This document shows, piece after piece, positions 7,801 to 15,475 of a DNA stretch of 36,777 nucleotides. Source of the DNA: Phycisphaerales bacterium. Lineage in GTDB: Bacteria > Planctomycetota > Phycisphaerae > SM23-33. Both the position numbers and the translations under genes were made by a program. The stretch spans positions 1 to 36,777 of the forward strand of contig JABGPZ010000017.1 in assembly GCA_018644725.1 (NCBI GenBank). Reading direction: 5' to 3'. Under the pieces are notes generated by a model. It ran no database searches. It had not been told where the DNA came from and saw only the letters and a program-made list of their open reading frames with translations. Numbering within the stretch: the first letter of the stretch is position 1; every line of letters begins with the position of its first letter.

Positions 7801-8257
7801 ACTCGCTGACAAACAGCTCCCACGCGTGGCGCTGGAGCGCGCGATCGGCCTCGTCGTCCAGCTCGGTGAAATTCATTCCCACGCCTGCTTCGAGCGGTCT
7901 TTCGCGAAGCATTCGCCCGCAGAACGAGTGAATCGTTCCGAGGAAACAGCGGTCGATCATACTCGCAGCCTGAGCAAATCGTTCCTGCTCGACGGGCGGA
8001 ATGTTGCTGTCGGCGGCCGTGTTCTGCAGCGCCTTGAAGAATCGCCCTTGCAGCTCGGCGGCCGCTTTTTTGGTGAAGGTGATCGCCGCGAGCGAGTCCG
8101 CAGGAACCCCCGCACGAATGAGCTCCATCATCCGCTGGACCATCGAATAGGTCTTGCCCGTCCCGGCCGACGCTTCGACGAGCATCACCACATCAAGGCG
8201 ATGCTGAATGGTGTCGCGCTGGGCCTGGTCGGCGAGGATGTGTTTCGACTCGGTCAT
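4880..8257 (-). CDS. addA: AddA-type helicase-nuclease
   Basis: This 1125-residue UvrD-superfamily helicase has a C-terminal RecB-type nuclease. With its AddB partner it should unwind and resect double-strand breaks for RecA-dependent repair. Visible motifs are Walker A EASAGTGKT (28-36), motif Ia ITFTKKAAAEL (59-69), Walker B LVDEFQDT (377-384), motif III GDPKQSIYRFR (431-441), NTNFRSS, VMNLHKAKGLE and LLYVAATRA. The nuclease part has GVID (from 1056) and the VDYKTD core (1071-1076), with an upstream WGTAVHELLDH segment. The ATG at 8257 is chosen because it overlaps the addB stop by 4 bp (ATGA) and has GGGCGAGGA in front, so translation is coupled. Length and domain order fit AddA. No Chi-recognition claim can be made from the sequence. 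Confidence 0.9.
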   Translation of the reverse strand: MTESKHILADQAQRDTIQHRLDVVMLVEASAGTGKTYSMVQRMMELIRAGVPADSLAAITFTKKAAAELQGRFFKALQNTAADSNIPPVEQERFAQAASMIDRCFLGTIHSFCGRMLRERPLEAGVGMNFTELDDEADRALQRHAWELFVSECYGNQWPWIERLDNHGLRFGDLRAAFGDYCNYPDVASWPSEKTDLPTEDELRFAHEEFLKLLSGGEAVLSQIRAQQTPAIEFAKNTDGLLALYADPPLGYAHLQFDTPHHRRDAMLYFEALKPVPKLIQKYWPGEKGERKERCLDAHAQWETFYSASVEPVLAKLRASRYALILELFAEAQKVYDQLRRNQNVLNFQDLLMKTAAMLRTHRPVREYFQSKVHALLVDEFQDTDPIQAEIMLLLTADDPAESDYRAARPQVKPKRALGTTMDIASLFVVGDPKQSIYRFRRADIQTYDFVKDRIQAVSGAAGLQELNTNFRSSRSVIQWVNGQFGREGTLFPLEATTDQAAAKDMNVGNDEADLPASADLHGVKSVRDDYSGKSSVSPYQLEAQRIAAYIHDAVTEEKTIIDFDGGRPHLRPVCYGDFLILLPKRKPLAVYGEALLARDIPAQVTGGSQLNEIEELALVRRAAEALLAPDNPVALVAMLRSGLFGLDDESLLQFKRAGGVFDYRCDPPESLPEGNRARFVVAFAKLRTYRDWLDAQTPPVVVLERMLSDLGLLLRTASRNGFDGTLGGLSRTIELLRGHLRTFALGNDIPTLLADLVDKQAQFDVIPARPPQVAPVRVMNLHKAKGLEAPVVFLAGARGKTAKSPRLHIDRNGDRVRGYMVFRGAGFHGGAGKLLACPSNWDQQEESEKTFLDAEATRLLYVAATRAGRCLVVAQRKKWYKSNPWADFHEAMETAEPLALPAGCDLPPVPAAPSARGIELDLAERRATLASQKRSALTPSYETVAAKAAALGDAHPTAEPGDADSRGMAWGTAVHELLDHVFRRGAGDLASAAGAMLESAGLDSSLRDSLVETVETVQTSDLWQRALRAEECYSEVPYTAATKASGSGHDVIERGVIDLAFREEAGWVLVDYKTDAAAANRREELVEYYRPQLESYARAWAGACGDVPITTVLLFTATNQTVTL

Positions 8258-11200
8258 TCCTCGCCCCCCGTTTGGATCTCTCGCAGAGCGCGGAACGCGT
8301 CCAGCCCGGCGGCGTCGCACTCTTCCAGACGCGCCTTGGAAATGGTGGCCACGGTGTCCACGTCGCCGCAGATCAATCGATAATCACAATAGGCGCAGTC
8401 GGCCTTGTCGGTCGTCGCGCAATAGGTCCCGTCCTGAACCATCCGCAACAGGTTCCCCAGAATTCCATCCGCAAGCGCGCGCGTCTCGGCGGGGTCAATC
8501 GCGAGGCGCTTGCCGAGGCCTCGGTCGCTGGTGAAATAGTATCCGCTGGAGGCAACCCGGCCAGGGAGACCCTTCGCGGACAATGCCGCCGCGAACATCC
8601 GCTCATACAGATCCTGCTGGAGGATCCGCCCGCGGCCAAGGGTCGCGATGGCCTTGAACTTCGTCGAGGCGCCCGTCTTGTAATCCCAAATCGCAAACTC
8701 GCCGGCGGGCTCTTCGCGCGCATCGACACGGTCGATTCGGCCGTTGAGCAAAAACGTTCCTTCCGGGAGTTTGACTTCGATCGGGTCGGGAAGGTCCATG
8801 TCCGTGCCGCACGTCTCGCCGATGGTTTCCGGCGTGAGCCCTACGGAAACCTCCAGCCACTTTGGCCGCAAGCCGCTGCGGGACAACTCGTCACTATCTT
8901 CCCGAAGAAGAATATCCGCCGCCTGCTCGAGTCGGCGGCAGGTGGTTTCAAACGCGTGGTCCGAGCTGGCGGGAAGCGTTTGTTTTTTCTCCTGAATGCG
9001 CCGCTGCAACAACTCGTGGAACTCGTCACGGTCGGCCTGGGTGCCTTCAAATGGCCGCGCCTCGGAATTCCGAATCCGGTAAAACTCGCAGGCGACATCG
9101 TGAAACAACGTGCCAAACTCGGCGTGGGTCAGCCACTGGTCGGGCGAAAGGTCCCGCTCCTCGGGCGGATACAGGCCGAGGAGCTTCTGGAAAAAATATC
9201 GCCGAGGACACGCCGCAAGAGTTTGCAGCGCACTGGGCGAAAACTTCGCCTGCTCGCCGGGGTCCGCTGGCGCAACGTCCCCGTTCCACGGCCCGAAGGT
9301 TGCCGGGTCGGCCCAGTGGTCCTGCGCGCGAAGGCCCTCAGCGAGATGCTCGGGCAACAGCGCGCGCACATCCGCCGGAGAACCGGCCTCGCGACACACC
9401 GTCGCAAGCGACGCATGGGACACTTCCAGCGCATCCTGGGGATCAAGCGGCAGCCAGGTCGCCGCCGGGCCGCAATGATCGTTCAGCGTTTTACTGTCCG
9501 CGCCGGGCAGGCCCTCGACGATGGCGCACAGCGCAAAAAGAATCGTCGAAGGATACAGCTCGCGGTCGTCGACGAGGTCGTGACAGGAAAAGCTCAGCCG
9601 CACCCGCCCCGCGGTTCGCGCGAGGAGGCCGAGGAACGTTTCGCGTGCATGGTGAAGGCGCGTGTGACTCAGCGGCAGCGGCTTGTGGATTTCGCCGATG
9701 ATGCGCTGGCGGTCCTCGTCGAGCAGGAGCGGGTCTTGCTGGGGCGTCGGCGGGAACAGGTGATCGTTCAGGCCGAGGACGAAAACAAACTCTCGTCCGC
9801 TGTGGCCGCCGGTGGCATAGGGCGCCACAAACAGCCGGCCAGGCTCGGTCCCGCGCGCACCGACACAGGTGCTGGACACCAACGCCGCCAACGAGGCCAA
9901 CTGTGCGTCGAGGGGCTCTTCGCCGGGGTGGGTTCGGTGCCATTGAAGCAATTGCTCCAGCGCAAATCCAAGCCGCTGATGGGCGTTGTGGTCCAGCTCG
10001 CTTTTTCGCGCGGCGAGGTGATTCAGCGCAATCTCCATCGCGCCGAGAACCGTTTCCGGCGCGGCCATGGGCTGGGAAACAAGCTCCCGCGTCGCGTCCA
10101 GCAGCGGCGAGAGAATCGATTGAAGCTCCTGCAGATCGTCGCGGTCTCGCGTCGCACCGCGCGCCTGAGCAGCGGCAATCGCATCCGCGAGCATCGCCTC
10201 CCAGCGGGAATGCCCAACCTCAATCCCAAGACGATCAAGCGTCTGGACCAACTGCCGCGCAGGGCGACTGGTTTGCACCGCGCCGCTCACGAGAAGCTCG
10301 CGGAAGACGGCCTGGCTACAATCGTTCTGCAAAAACGCGCAGACCCCCTGCAGCAATTGTCCGGGCCGACTGAACCCCGCCGGAATCCCGTCGGAATAAC
10401 TCGCCGCGCGATCCGTGCCCAGCAGCAAATGCACCTGCTCGTAAATCAGCGGCAGATAGACCTCCGCGCGGGTGTAGAGCAATTCGACGCGGTCGAGTGA
10501 AATTTGATTCCGCAGGCAATAACCCAGCACCTCGCGGACCTCTGCGGCGGGTCCCTGTGCTCTGCGAATTTGGAGCGGTTCGCACTGGCCAAGATCCCGG
10601 CGGTGAGCGAGAATCGTTTCCAGCCGCTCGCGCAACGATGTCGGAGAAAGATGGGTCGGCTCTGCGGTGGCGGCGCGGAAATCACTCGTAAGAGACACCA
10701 CAACGCCCTGTGCTTCCAGCGCGCGCCAGAAGGTTCGCTCTGCACCCGACTGAAGCGCAAGGTCGCCATCGCCGCAGAGGATCGCCCCCTCGCCGACGGC
10801 CCCTGGGTTGGCTGCAAGAATTTCCGCAGCCAAGAGGAACAACCCCGGCCGATCGATATAGTGCTCCTCCTGGAGAAGCTGTTGATAGCGGGTGAACTGT
10901 TCGAGAAGGTCCTTGGCATATTCGCTCGAGCGGAATCCGACCGCCTCAATGTCCCCGGCCGTCACGCCCGCACCCCGCAAATCGCTCAGCGTCCGATAGA
11001 GTGCTTCGGCATAACTTTGCGACGGGGGAAAATCGGACATTTCGGCGAGCACCCTTCCACACAGAATCGGACCCAGCGGTGACGGCAATACCTCCAGCCC
11101 CTCCGCCGCAAGATGGTCATCACAAATCCGGGCGGCGAGAGAATCGGGCGTTTCGATCTGGACGTGAACAACAGGCCGGGCCGGCGCACTGCGCGCCAAC

Positions 11201-11307
11201 GTATCCAGCCACTGCTGGCCGATGCGACGCGAAGGGGCTATGAGACTTTTTTTGCCAAACGGATTGGCTTCACAGTAGGCGCTCAAGGATTGGAGGAACG
11301 TATTCAT
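8254..11307 (-). CDS. addB: AddB-like nuclease subunit with Fe-S cluster motif
   Basis: The first gene of the repair pair, 1017 residues. The C-terminal third is a RecB/AddB-type nuclease: Cys of AACPRRYFF (about 700), GRIDRVD (about 858), the catalytic IWDYKTG (Asp about 875, Lys about 877), then CAYCDYRLIC (about 971-980). The four Cys match the iron-sulfur staple of AddB nucleases. The N-terminus (SLIAPSRRIGQQW) lacks a Walker A loop, so it is probably an inactive helicase fold, as in RexB-type subunits. The middle keeps helicase-like segments (VAPYATGG, FVFVLGLNDHLFPP). The ATG at 11307 is preferred over a TTG at 11319. No SD is visible, and a promoter ends within about 10 nt of the ATG. 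It overlaps addA by 4 bp. Confidence 0.87.
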   Translation of the reverse strand: MNTFLQSLSAYCEANPFGKKSLIAPSRRIGQQWLDTLARSAPARPVVHVQIETPDSLAARICDDHLAAEGLEVLPSPLGPILCGRVLAEMSDFPPSQSYAEALYRTLSDLRGAGVTAGDIEAVGFRSSEYAKDLLEQFTRYQQLLQEEHYIDRPGLFLLAAEILAANPGAVGEGAILCGDGDLALQSGAERTFWRALEAQGVVVSLTSDFRAATAEPTHLSPTSLRERLETILAHRRDLGQCEPLQIRRAQGPAAEVREVLGYCLRNQISLDRVELLYTRAEVYLPLIYEQVHLLLGTDRAASYSDGIPAGFSRPGQLLQGVCAFLQNDCSQAVFRELLVSGAVQTSRPARQLVQTLDRLGIEVGHSRWEAMLADAIAAAQARGATRDRDDLQELQSILSPLLDATRELVSQPMAAPETVLGAMEIALNHLAARKSELDHNAHQRLGFALEQLLQWHRTHPGEEPLDAQLASLAALVSSTCVGARGTEPGRLFVAPYATGGHSGREFVFVLGLNDHLFPPTPQQDPLLLDEDRQRIIGEIHKPLPLSHTRLHHARETFLGLLARTAGRVRLSFSCHDLVDDRELYPSTILFALCAIVEGLPGADSKTLNDHCGPAATWLPLDPQDALEVSHASLATVCREAGSPADVRALLPEHLAEGLRAQDHWADPATFGPWNGDVAPADPGEQAKFSPSALQTLAACPRRYFFQKLLGLYPPEERDLSPDQWLTHAEFGTLFHDVACEFYRIRNSEARPFEGTQADRDEFHELLQRRIQEKKQTLPASSDHAFETTCRRLEQAADILLREDSDELSRSGLRPKWLEVSVGLTPETIGETCGTDMDLPDPIEVKLPEGTFLLNGRIDRVDAREEPAGEFAIWDYKTGASTKFKAIATLGRGRILQQDLYERMFAAALSAKGLPGRVASSGYYFTSDRGLGKRLAIDPAETRALADGILGNLLRMVQDGTYCATTDKADCAYCDYRLICGDVDTVATISKARLEECDAAGLDAFRALREIQTGGEE

Positions 11308-11317
11308 AGATCGAATC

Positions 11318-11347
11318 AAGATATCACAATAGGGAAGCGAATGTCAA
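11318..11347 (-). promoter_or_regulatory. Candidate addB-addA promoter
   Basis: On the minus strand a perfect TTGACA (11347-11342), an 18-bp spacer and TATCTT (11323-11318). The start would be near 11311, leaving a leader of only about 4 nt before the ATG at 11307. Confidence 0.45.
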
Positions 11348-11409
11348 ACCCGAAGCGCGGATTCTTCGCGCTGGAGCTTGGCGATCGCCTTTTTTCTGCC
11401 CAGAGGGTC

Positions 11410-11438
11410 TTGCAAAATAGGGCCAACGTGAATAGGAT
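11410..11438 (+). promoter_or_regulatory. Candidate trmB promoter giving a leaderless transcript
   Basis: TTGCAA (11410-11415), a 17-bp spacer and TAGGAT (11433-11438). The expected start, 7 nt past the -10 box, is the A of the trmB ATG (11445). The AGGA could alternatively be read as a Shine-Dalgarno site; the two readings exclude each other. Confidence 0.45.
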
Positions 11439-11444
11439 ATCGCG

Positions 11445-12101
11445 ATGCGAACGACCTCCCCCAACAAACTCAAGCACCGCCCCGACCAGAAATGGGACAC
11501 CGGCGACATCCTTCTGCCGGATGAACTCGCCGAAACGCCCCTGGACTTTGCGACGATGTTCCCGGATCGCCCCGCCCGCCCCGTCGAGATGGAAATCGGC
11601 TGCGGCAAAGGGACCTTCCTGCTCGGCCGCGCGACCTTCCGCCCGGAACTCAACTACGTCGGCATCGAATATGCGCGCCCCTACGCGGAACACTGCAGCG
11701 ACCGCTTCCGCCGCCACGGCCTGGACAACATCCGCATGTTCGCCACCGACGCGGGCCTCGTCGTGAAACACACACCCGACGAATCGCTGCTGCGCCTGCA
11801 CATCTACTACCCCGACCCGTGGCCCAAGCGCCGCCACCAACGTCGCCGGCTGATCCAGCCCGCATTCCTCGACGAAGTGCGCCGCATCCTCGTCCCCGGC
11901 GGGCAACTGCTGCTGGTGACCGACCACCGCGACTACTTTGAACACATGCTCGAAGTGATCGCCGATGCGCCGGGCTTTGCGCGATGCGAATTCCCGCGCC
12001 TGCTCGCCGAGGACGTCCACACCGTCGGCACGAACTTCGAGACCAAGTACATCGAAGAAGGCCGCAGCGTCCACAAAGCCGCCCTGCTGAAATACATCTA
12101 G
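11445..12101 (+). CDS. trmB: tRNA (guanine-N7-)-methyltransferase
   Basis: TrmB methylates G46 in the variable loop of many tRNAs, using S-adenosylmethionine, in the cytosol. The 218-residue protein is of normal length and has the SAM-binding loop EIGCGKGTFL (50-59), VGIE (72-75), the family signature YYPDPWPKRRHQRRR (121-135), and the C-terminal TNFETKY segment that contacts substrate. The start ATG is the only one that keeps the N-terminus intact. It is divergent from addB, and parB follows on the same strand after 125 bp that contain a separate promoter candidate. Confidence 0.95.
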   Translation: MRTTSPNKLKHRPDQKWDTGDILLPDELAETPLDFATMFPDRPARPVEMEIGCGKGTFLLGRATFRPELNYVGIEYARPYAEHCSDRFRRHGLDNIRMFATDAGLVVKHTPDESLLRLHIYYPDPWPKRRHQRRRLIQPAFLDEVRRILVPGGQLLLVTDHRDYFEHMLEVIADAPGFARCEFPRLLAEDVHTVGTNFETKYIEEGRSVHKAALLKYI

Positions 12102-12176
12102 CAAGGCATCGCCGCCGTCGAGAGACAATCGATTTTTCCGCCCGCAAGTCCTGCGAATCAGATGCGGGGTTGCTTT

Positions 12177-12206
12177 TTGCCCGGCGACATGCAAAATAGG
12201 GATACT
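12177..12206 (+). promoter_or_regulatory. Weak candidate parB promoter
   Basis: TTGCCC (12177-12182), an 18-bp spacer and GATACT (12201-12206). It overlaps the 12-bp word TGCAAAATAGGG (12190-12201), which also occurs at 11411-11422 in the trmB promoter. Confidence 0.3.
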
Positions 12207-12226
12207 GAACTCCTGAAAGGATTCCC

Positions 12227-13168
12227 ATGAGCCACAAGACCAAACCCAAGCGCCGCCTCGGCCGCGGCCTCGACACCCTCATCCACGGCAAAACCGACAA
12301 GCCCGCTCCCGCCGTAAGCGAAGAGGACCTCGCGCGCATCCGCCCCGATGGCCACCCCACGCAACTCGCCATCGCCGACATCACCACCAACCCCCATCAG
12401 CCGCGCTCGACGTTCGACCCGACCGAACTCGCCGAACTCGCCAGCTCCATCCGTCAGGACGGAGTGCTTCAGCCGCTGATCGTTACCGATGCCAAGCTCG
12501 ACGGGGTCGACGCGAAATACATCCTCATCGCCGGCGAACGCCGTCTGCGCGCGTCCACCCAAGCGGGGCTTTCGACCGTTCCGTGCGTCGTCCGCCAAGC
12601 CACCGAACGCCAGGTCTTCGAATGGGCGATCATCGAAAACGTCCAACGCAGCGACCTCAACCCCATCGAAAAAGCAGATTCCTATCGCAACTACATGGAC
12701 CGCTACGAACTCACCCAAAAAGACGCCGCCGAGCGTCTTGGCCAGGCGCGCGCGACCGTCGCGAACTATGTCCGCCTCAATCAGCTCGAAGACGAAACCA
12801 AAGAGATCATCGCCTCGCGACAAATCTCCTTTGGCCACGCCAAAGTCCTCGCTTCGCTGCTGGAAAGCCCCGAGCGTCAGGTGAATCTCGCACGGCGCAG
12901 TGTCGCCGAAGGCCTTTCGGTGCGGAAACTCGAACAGCTCGCCGTGGCCGAAAAGCCCGCCGACAAACCCCTCGCCGAGAAACCCGTCGCCACCGACAAG
13001 CCCGCGTATGTCCGCGACATTGAAGAACAACTCACCCAGGCGATCGGCACGAAGGTCAACATCAAACCGGGCCGCAAAAAGCACACCGGAAAAATCGTCG
13101 TCGAATACTACTCCCTCGACGACTTCGACCGCATCGCCAACTCCCTCGGCCTCAAAGACGAATTTTAA
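12227..13168 (+). CDS. parB: Chromosome-partitioning protein ParB
   Basis: ParB is a CTP-dependent DNA clamp that loads at parS sites near the origin and works with ParA in chromosome segregation. The 313-residue protein has a basic N-terminus with LGRGLDTLI (11-19, the ParA-contact region), the CTP-binding GERRLRA (103-109), the ENVQRSDLNPIEKA box (137-150), a helix-turn-helix (about 162-186) and a C-terminal dimerisation segment ending SLGLKDEF. A good SD (AAAGGA) precedes the ATG. There is no parA neighbour and no obvious parS palindrome was seen, so the gene is separated from its usual partner. rsmG, often near parAB, is over 20 kb away. The region between the HTH and C-terminus is Lys/Pro-rich. 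Confidence 0.95.
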   Translation: MSHKTKPKRRLGRGLDTLIHGKTDKPAPAVSEEDLARIRPDGHPTQLAIADITTNPHQPRSTFDPTELAELASSIRQDGVLQPLIVTDAKLDGVDAKYILIAGERRLRASTQAGLSTVPCVVRQATERQVFEWAIIENVQRSDLNPIEKADSYRNYMDRYELTQKDAAERLGQARATVANYVRLNQLEDETKEIIASRQISFGHAKVLASLLESPERQVNLARRSVAEGLSVRKLEQLAVAEKPADKPLAEKPVATDKPAYVRDIEEQLTQAIGTKVNIKPGRKKHTGKIVVEYYSLDDFDRIANSLGLKDEF

Positions 13169-13187
13169 AACCCGCTACACACAAAAC

Positions 13188-13228
13188 AACACCGCCAGCC
13201 GGAGCAATCCGACGGGCGGTGTTTTTAT
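13188..13228. terminator. Terminator between parB and the convergent membrane-protein gene
   Basis: AACACCGCC (13188-13196) pairs with GGCGGTGTT (13215-13223) with an inner CGGA/TCCG stem. T-rich sequence follows, and an A-rich stretch precedes, so it may serve both strands. Confidence 0.8.
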
Positions 13229-13251
13229 TTCTCGATTGAGGGCGCCTGTTC

Positions 13252-14859
13252 TTATTCGTCTTTCTTGCCGCCGAAGCCGTCCAGCAACCCCCCGACGCCT
13301 TTTTTCAAATCCTCGCCCAATTTGTCGCCCAGCTCATCGCCGATCTTGTCCTTGAGAGTGTCGCCGACCTTGTCTTTCAGAATCTCCAGGCCCTTGCCCG
13401 CAGCAAACTTCAACACAAGCTTGCCGACGGCATCGCTTTTTTCCGCGTCGGTGGCTTTGGGATCGGTCAGGGTGCGCCACATCGGGACAATCGCCGTGCC
13501 GAGGCCTTTGTACTTCTCTCCGAATTTCGTGACCAAGAAGGCATCCAGCCCTTCGGGATCGGGATACACTTCAAAGACCGGCTCGCCCGCAATCTTGGCA
13601 TCGGAGGACAGATTCGTCATCTTCACCTTCAGCGCCGGGAACACGTCCACCAAATGGACGTCAATTTCGACCTCGCGGACCAGCCACGCTGGTGTCTTCG
13701 TATGTAGCTGCGAGTAGGCCGTCTGCGAGCGATACCACGCCACGCGCGAATTCTCTTTCTTCTCGGCATCTTCCTTGGCAAGTTCCTCGGGCGTTTTTTC
13801 GTCCCCCATCATCCCCTGGACCTCTTTCCAATATTCATTGAGCTGCTCGGCCTGTTCGATATAGCCCAGAATCGTCGTCAGCGGATCCTCGGCATTCTCC
13901 GCGTCCTCGAGATCAAAGTCAAAATCGGGGAAAAAGCTCTCAAGGGTATACACGATCCCCTCGCTCGCGCGTTTGGTATCGATTGTCAAGTTGAGACACT
14001 CGACACGATCCACCACAATCTGTTTTTTCAGAAGCGACAGGAACGACATGTCCATGCCAACTTTCCCGATCGCAAACCGGTTACGAATCGGCTCCGAATT
14101 CTTCGTCAACTGTACCCCGTCCATCGAGATCGACCCGCCGTGGAGCGACAGGGCAAGGTCCGTAATGTTCACCTCGGCACCGTTGACCCGCTCCAGGCCA
14201 TCCTTGGCATAGGGGGTGACGTTCACGTTGGCGACATACCACGCCCCGCCGACAAACAGGCCGATGAGAATCAAAATCACAACAGCGCCACTGCGCCGCA
14301 GCAGCGGCGAGCGTTTATTGAGAGAGTCTTCCAACGTCCCCTTGCGCCCACCGAAAAAGATCCACAGGAAGATGCGCACAAACCGATTCTCGGCCGCACG
14401 ATCCATCTTTTCCGACTTCTTTCGACGATTGACCACACCCTGCCGAATCGAACCGACCAGGAATGCAAAGACAACCGCCAGCACAAAGCCGCCCGCCAGG
14501 CCCGTCAGCAGGCCCGAGAATACGCAATAGTTTTCCCAATCGAGGAACGCCAGAACAGGCGTTTCGCCCACTTGGGTCAGAAGCGGCGCGAGGCCTGCAT
14601 CGTGAATCAGCCACTGCCCAAGACTGTGCAACGGCTCGACGGCGATATAACTGGTTCCCGCGCCCAGCATCATCGCCAGGAACACCGCGCCAATGTTGCA
14701 GTTCAGCAGTACGACCAGGAAAATCAACAACGCGGCCGTGAGATTGACCCCCGGCACCATCCCGAGCGTGAAGCCCAGGAACATTCCCAGCGACACGTCG
14801 CGCAAGCTCCCGCCGCCGCGAACAATTTCACCGATTTTCCGAATCATTCGTAAACTCAT
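13252..14859 (-). CDS. Fused TIGR03546/TIGR03545-type membrane protein
   Basis: The 535-residue protein starts at the ATG with AAGGAG 8 nt upstream (14859). Residues 1-140 resemble TIGR03546: an amphipathic start, then hydrophobic segments near 22-60, 60-78 and 113-137 with the SLGMFLGFTLGMVPG pattern. A basic linker and one membrane helix (189-209) follow. Residues 212-300 resemble TIGR03545, an AsmA-like envelope family (pattern VNGAEVNITDLALSLHGGSISMDGVQL). The rest is an acidic helical stretch and a periplasmic region. It ends in amphipathic repeats of the form LKDKxGDxLxDKxGD. In other bacteria these two families are, from memory, usually separate adjacent genes; here they are one chain. 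Function is unknown, probably in envelope lipid or membrane organisation. Confidence 0.7.
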   Translation of the reverse strand: MSLRMIRKIGEIVRGGGSLRDVSLGMFLGFTLGMVPGVNLTAALLIFLVVLLNCNIGAVFLAMMLGAGTSYIAVEPLHSLGQWLIHDAGLAPLLTQVGETPVLAFLDWENYCVFSGLLTGLAGGFVLAVVFAFLVGSIRQGVVNRRKKSEKMDRAAENRFVRIFLWIFFGGRKGTLEDSLNKRSPLLRRSGAVVILILIGLFVGGAWYVANVNVTPYAKDGLERVNGAEVNITDLALSLHGGSISMDGVQLTKNSEPIRNRFAIGKVGMDMSFLSLLKKQIVVDRVECLNLTIDTKRASEGIVYTLESFFPDFDFDLEDAENAEDPLTTILGYIEQAEQLNEYWKEVQGMMGDEKTPEELAKEDAEKKENSRVAWYRSQTAYSQLHTKTPAWLVREVEIDVHLVDVFPALKVKMTNLSSDAKIAGEPVFEVYPDPEGLDAFLVTKFGEKYKGLGTAIVPMWRTLTDPKATDAEKSDAVGKLVLKFAAGKGLEILKDKVGDTLKDKIGDELGDKLGEDLKKGVGGLLDGFGGKKDE

Positions 14860-14993
14860 GCTGATCTCCTTGCGTGAGAGGGTCTGAACATACAACTGGT
14901 TGGCTACGTTTATGATATGCTCGCAAGGCGGCAGTTTCCAGCGAAATTCTCCATTGTCCATCTCCCGCGCTACCAATTCGTTCAGGATTGGAG

Positions 14994-14999
14994 TACAAT
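14994..14999 (+). promoter_or_regulatory. Candidate -10 box of the GNAT-MMPL operon
   Basis: TACAAT ends 8 nt before the ATG at 15008, with no convincing -35 box and no Shine-Dalgarno near the ATG. If used, the transcript would have a leader of 0-2 nt. Confidence 0.35.
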
Positions 15000-15007
15000 A
15001 CCCCACA

Positions 15008-15475
15008 ATGGAGGTCCGAAAAGCACATGTCCGTGACGCCAAATCGATCTGCGAGTTGGTGAACCACTATGCCGAGCAGGGTTTGATGCTGCACCGCAGC
15101 CTCGAAAGTACATATGACTGCCTGCGCGAATTTTGGGTGATTACCGAAGACGACACGCTTCTGGCGTGCGCGGCGCTGGATGTGTTCTGGGCAGACCTGG
15201 CGGAAATTCGCTCCATCGCCGTCGCCGAAGCTGGCCAAGGGCGCGGCCTGGGACGAATCCTGATCGAACACGCCCTCGAGGACGCCAAAGGTATGGGCAT
15301 CTCGCGCGTGTTTGCAATGACGTACGAAAAAGAGTTTTTCATCCGCTTGGGCTTCTGCGAAACGCCCCTTCAGTCGTTGCCGGAAAAAATTTGGCGTGAA
15401 TGCCTCGAGTGGTACGACAAAGGGCACCGCCACGAATCGGCCATGCTGATCGACCTTGCAGGAGATGCGACATGA
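15008..15475 (+). CDS. GNAT acetyltransferase, short N-acetylglutamate synthase-like
   Basis: The 155-residue single-domain GNAT enzyme has the acetyl-CoA loop GQGRGLGR (76-83). Its sequence follows the ArgA-type pattern: VRKAHVRDAKSICELVNHYA at 3-22, GLMLHRS, DLAEIRSIAV, FFIRLGFCET and LPEKIW. Short ArgA-like proteins of this type make N-acetylglutamate from glutamate and acetyl-CoA, the first step of arginine synthesis. That substrate is inferred, since no other arg gene is near. The ATG at 15008 is chosen because upstream codons have no family resemblance. The stop overlaps the next gene by ATGA, so it is coupled to the MMPL transporter, which is an unexpected partner for arginine synthesis. 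Confidence 0.8.
   Translation: MEVRKAHVRDAKSICELVNHYAEQGLMLHRSLESTYDCLREFWVITEDDTLLACAALDVFWADLAEIRSIAVAEAGQGRGLGRILIEHALEDAKGMGISRVFAMTYEKEFFIRLGFCETPLQSLPEKIWRECLEWYDKGHRHESAMLIDLAGDAT

Noticed and set aside
6548-8383. Long plus-strand open frame (611 codons) opposite addA
   Set aside because: It is antisense to a gene with all helicase motifs. GC-rich DNA gives long antisense frames; no domain is seen in its translation.
8272-10500. Plus-strand open frame of 742 codons opposite addB
   Set aside because: Arg/Gly/Val-rich translation with no motif, and fully antisense to the Fe-S nuclease gene.
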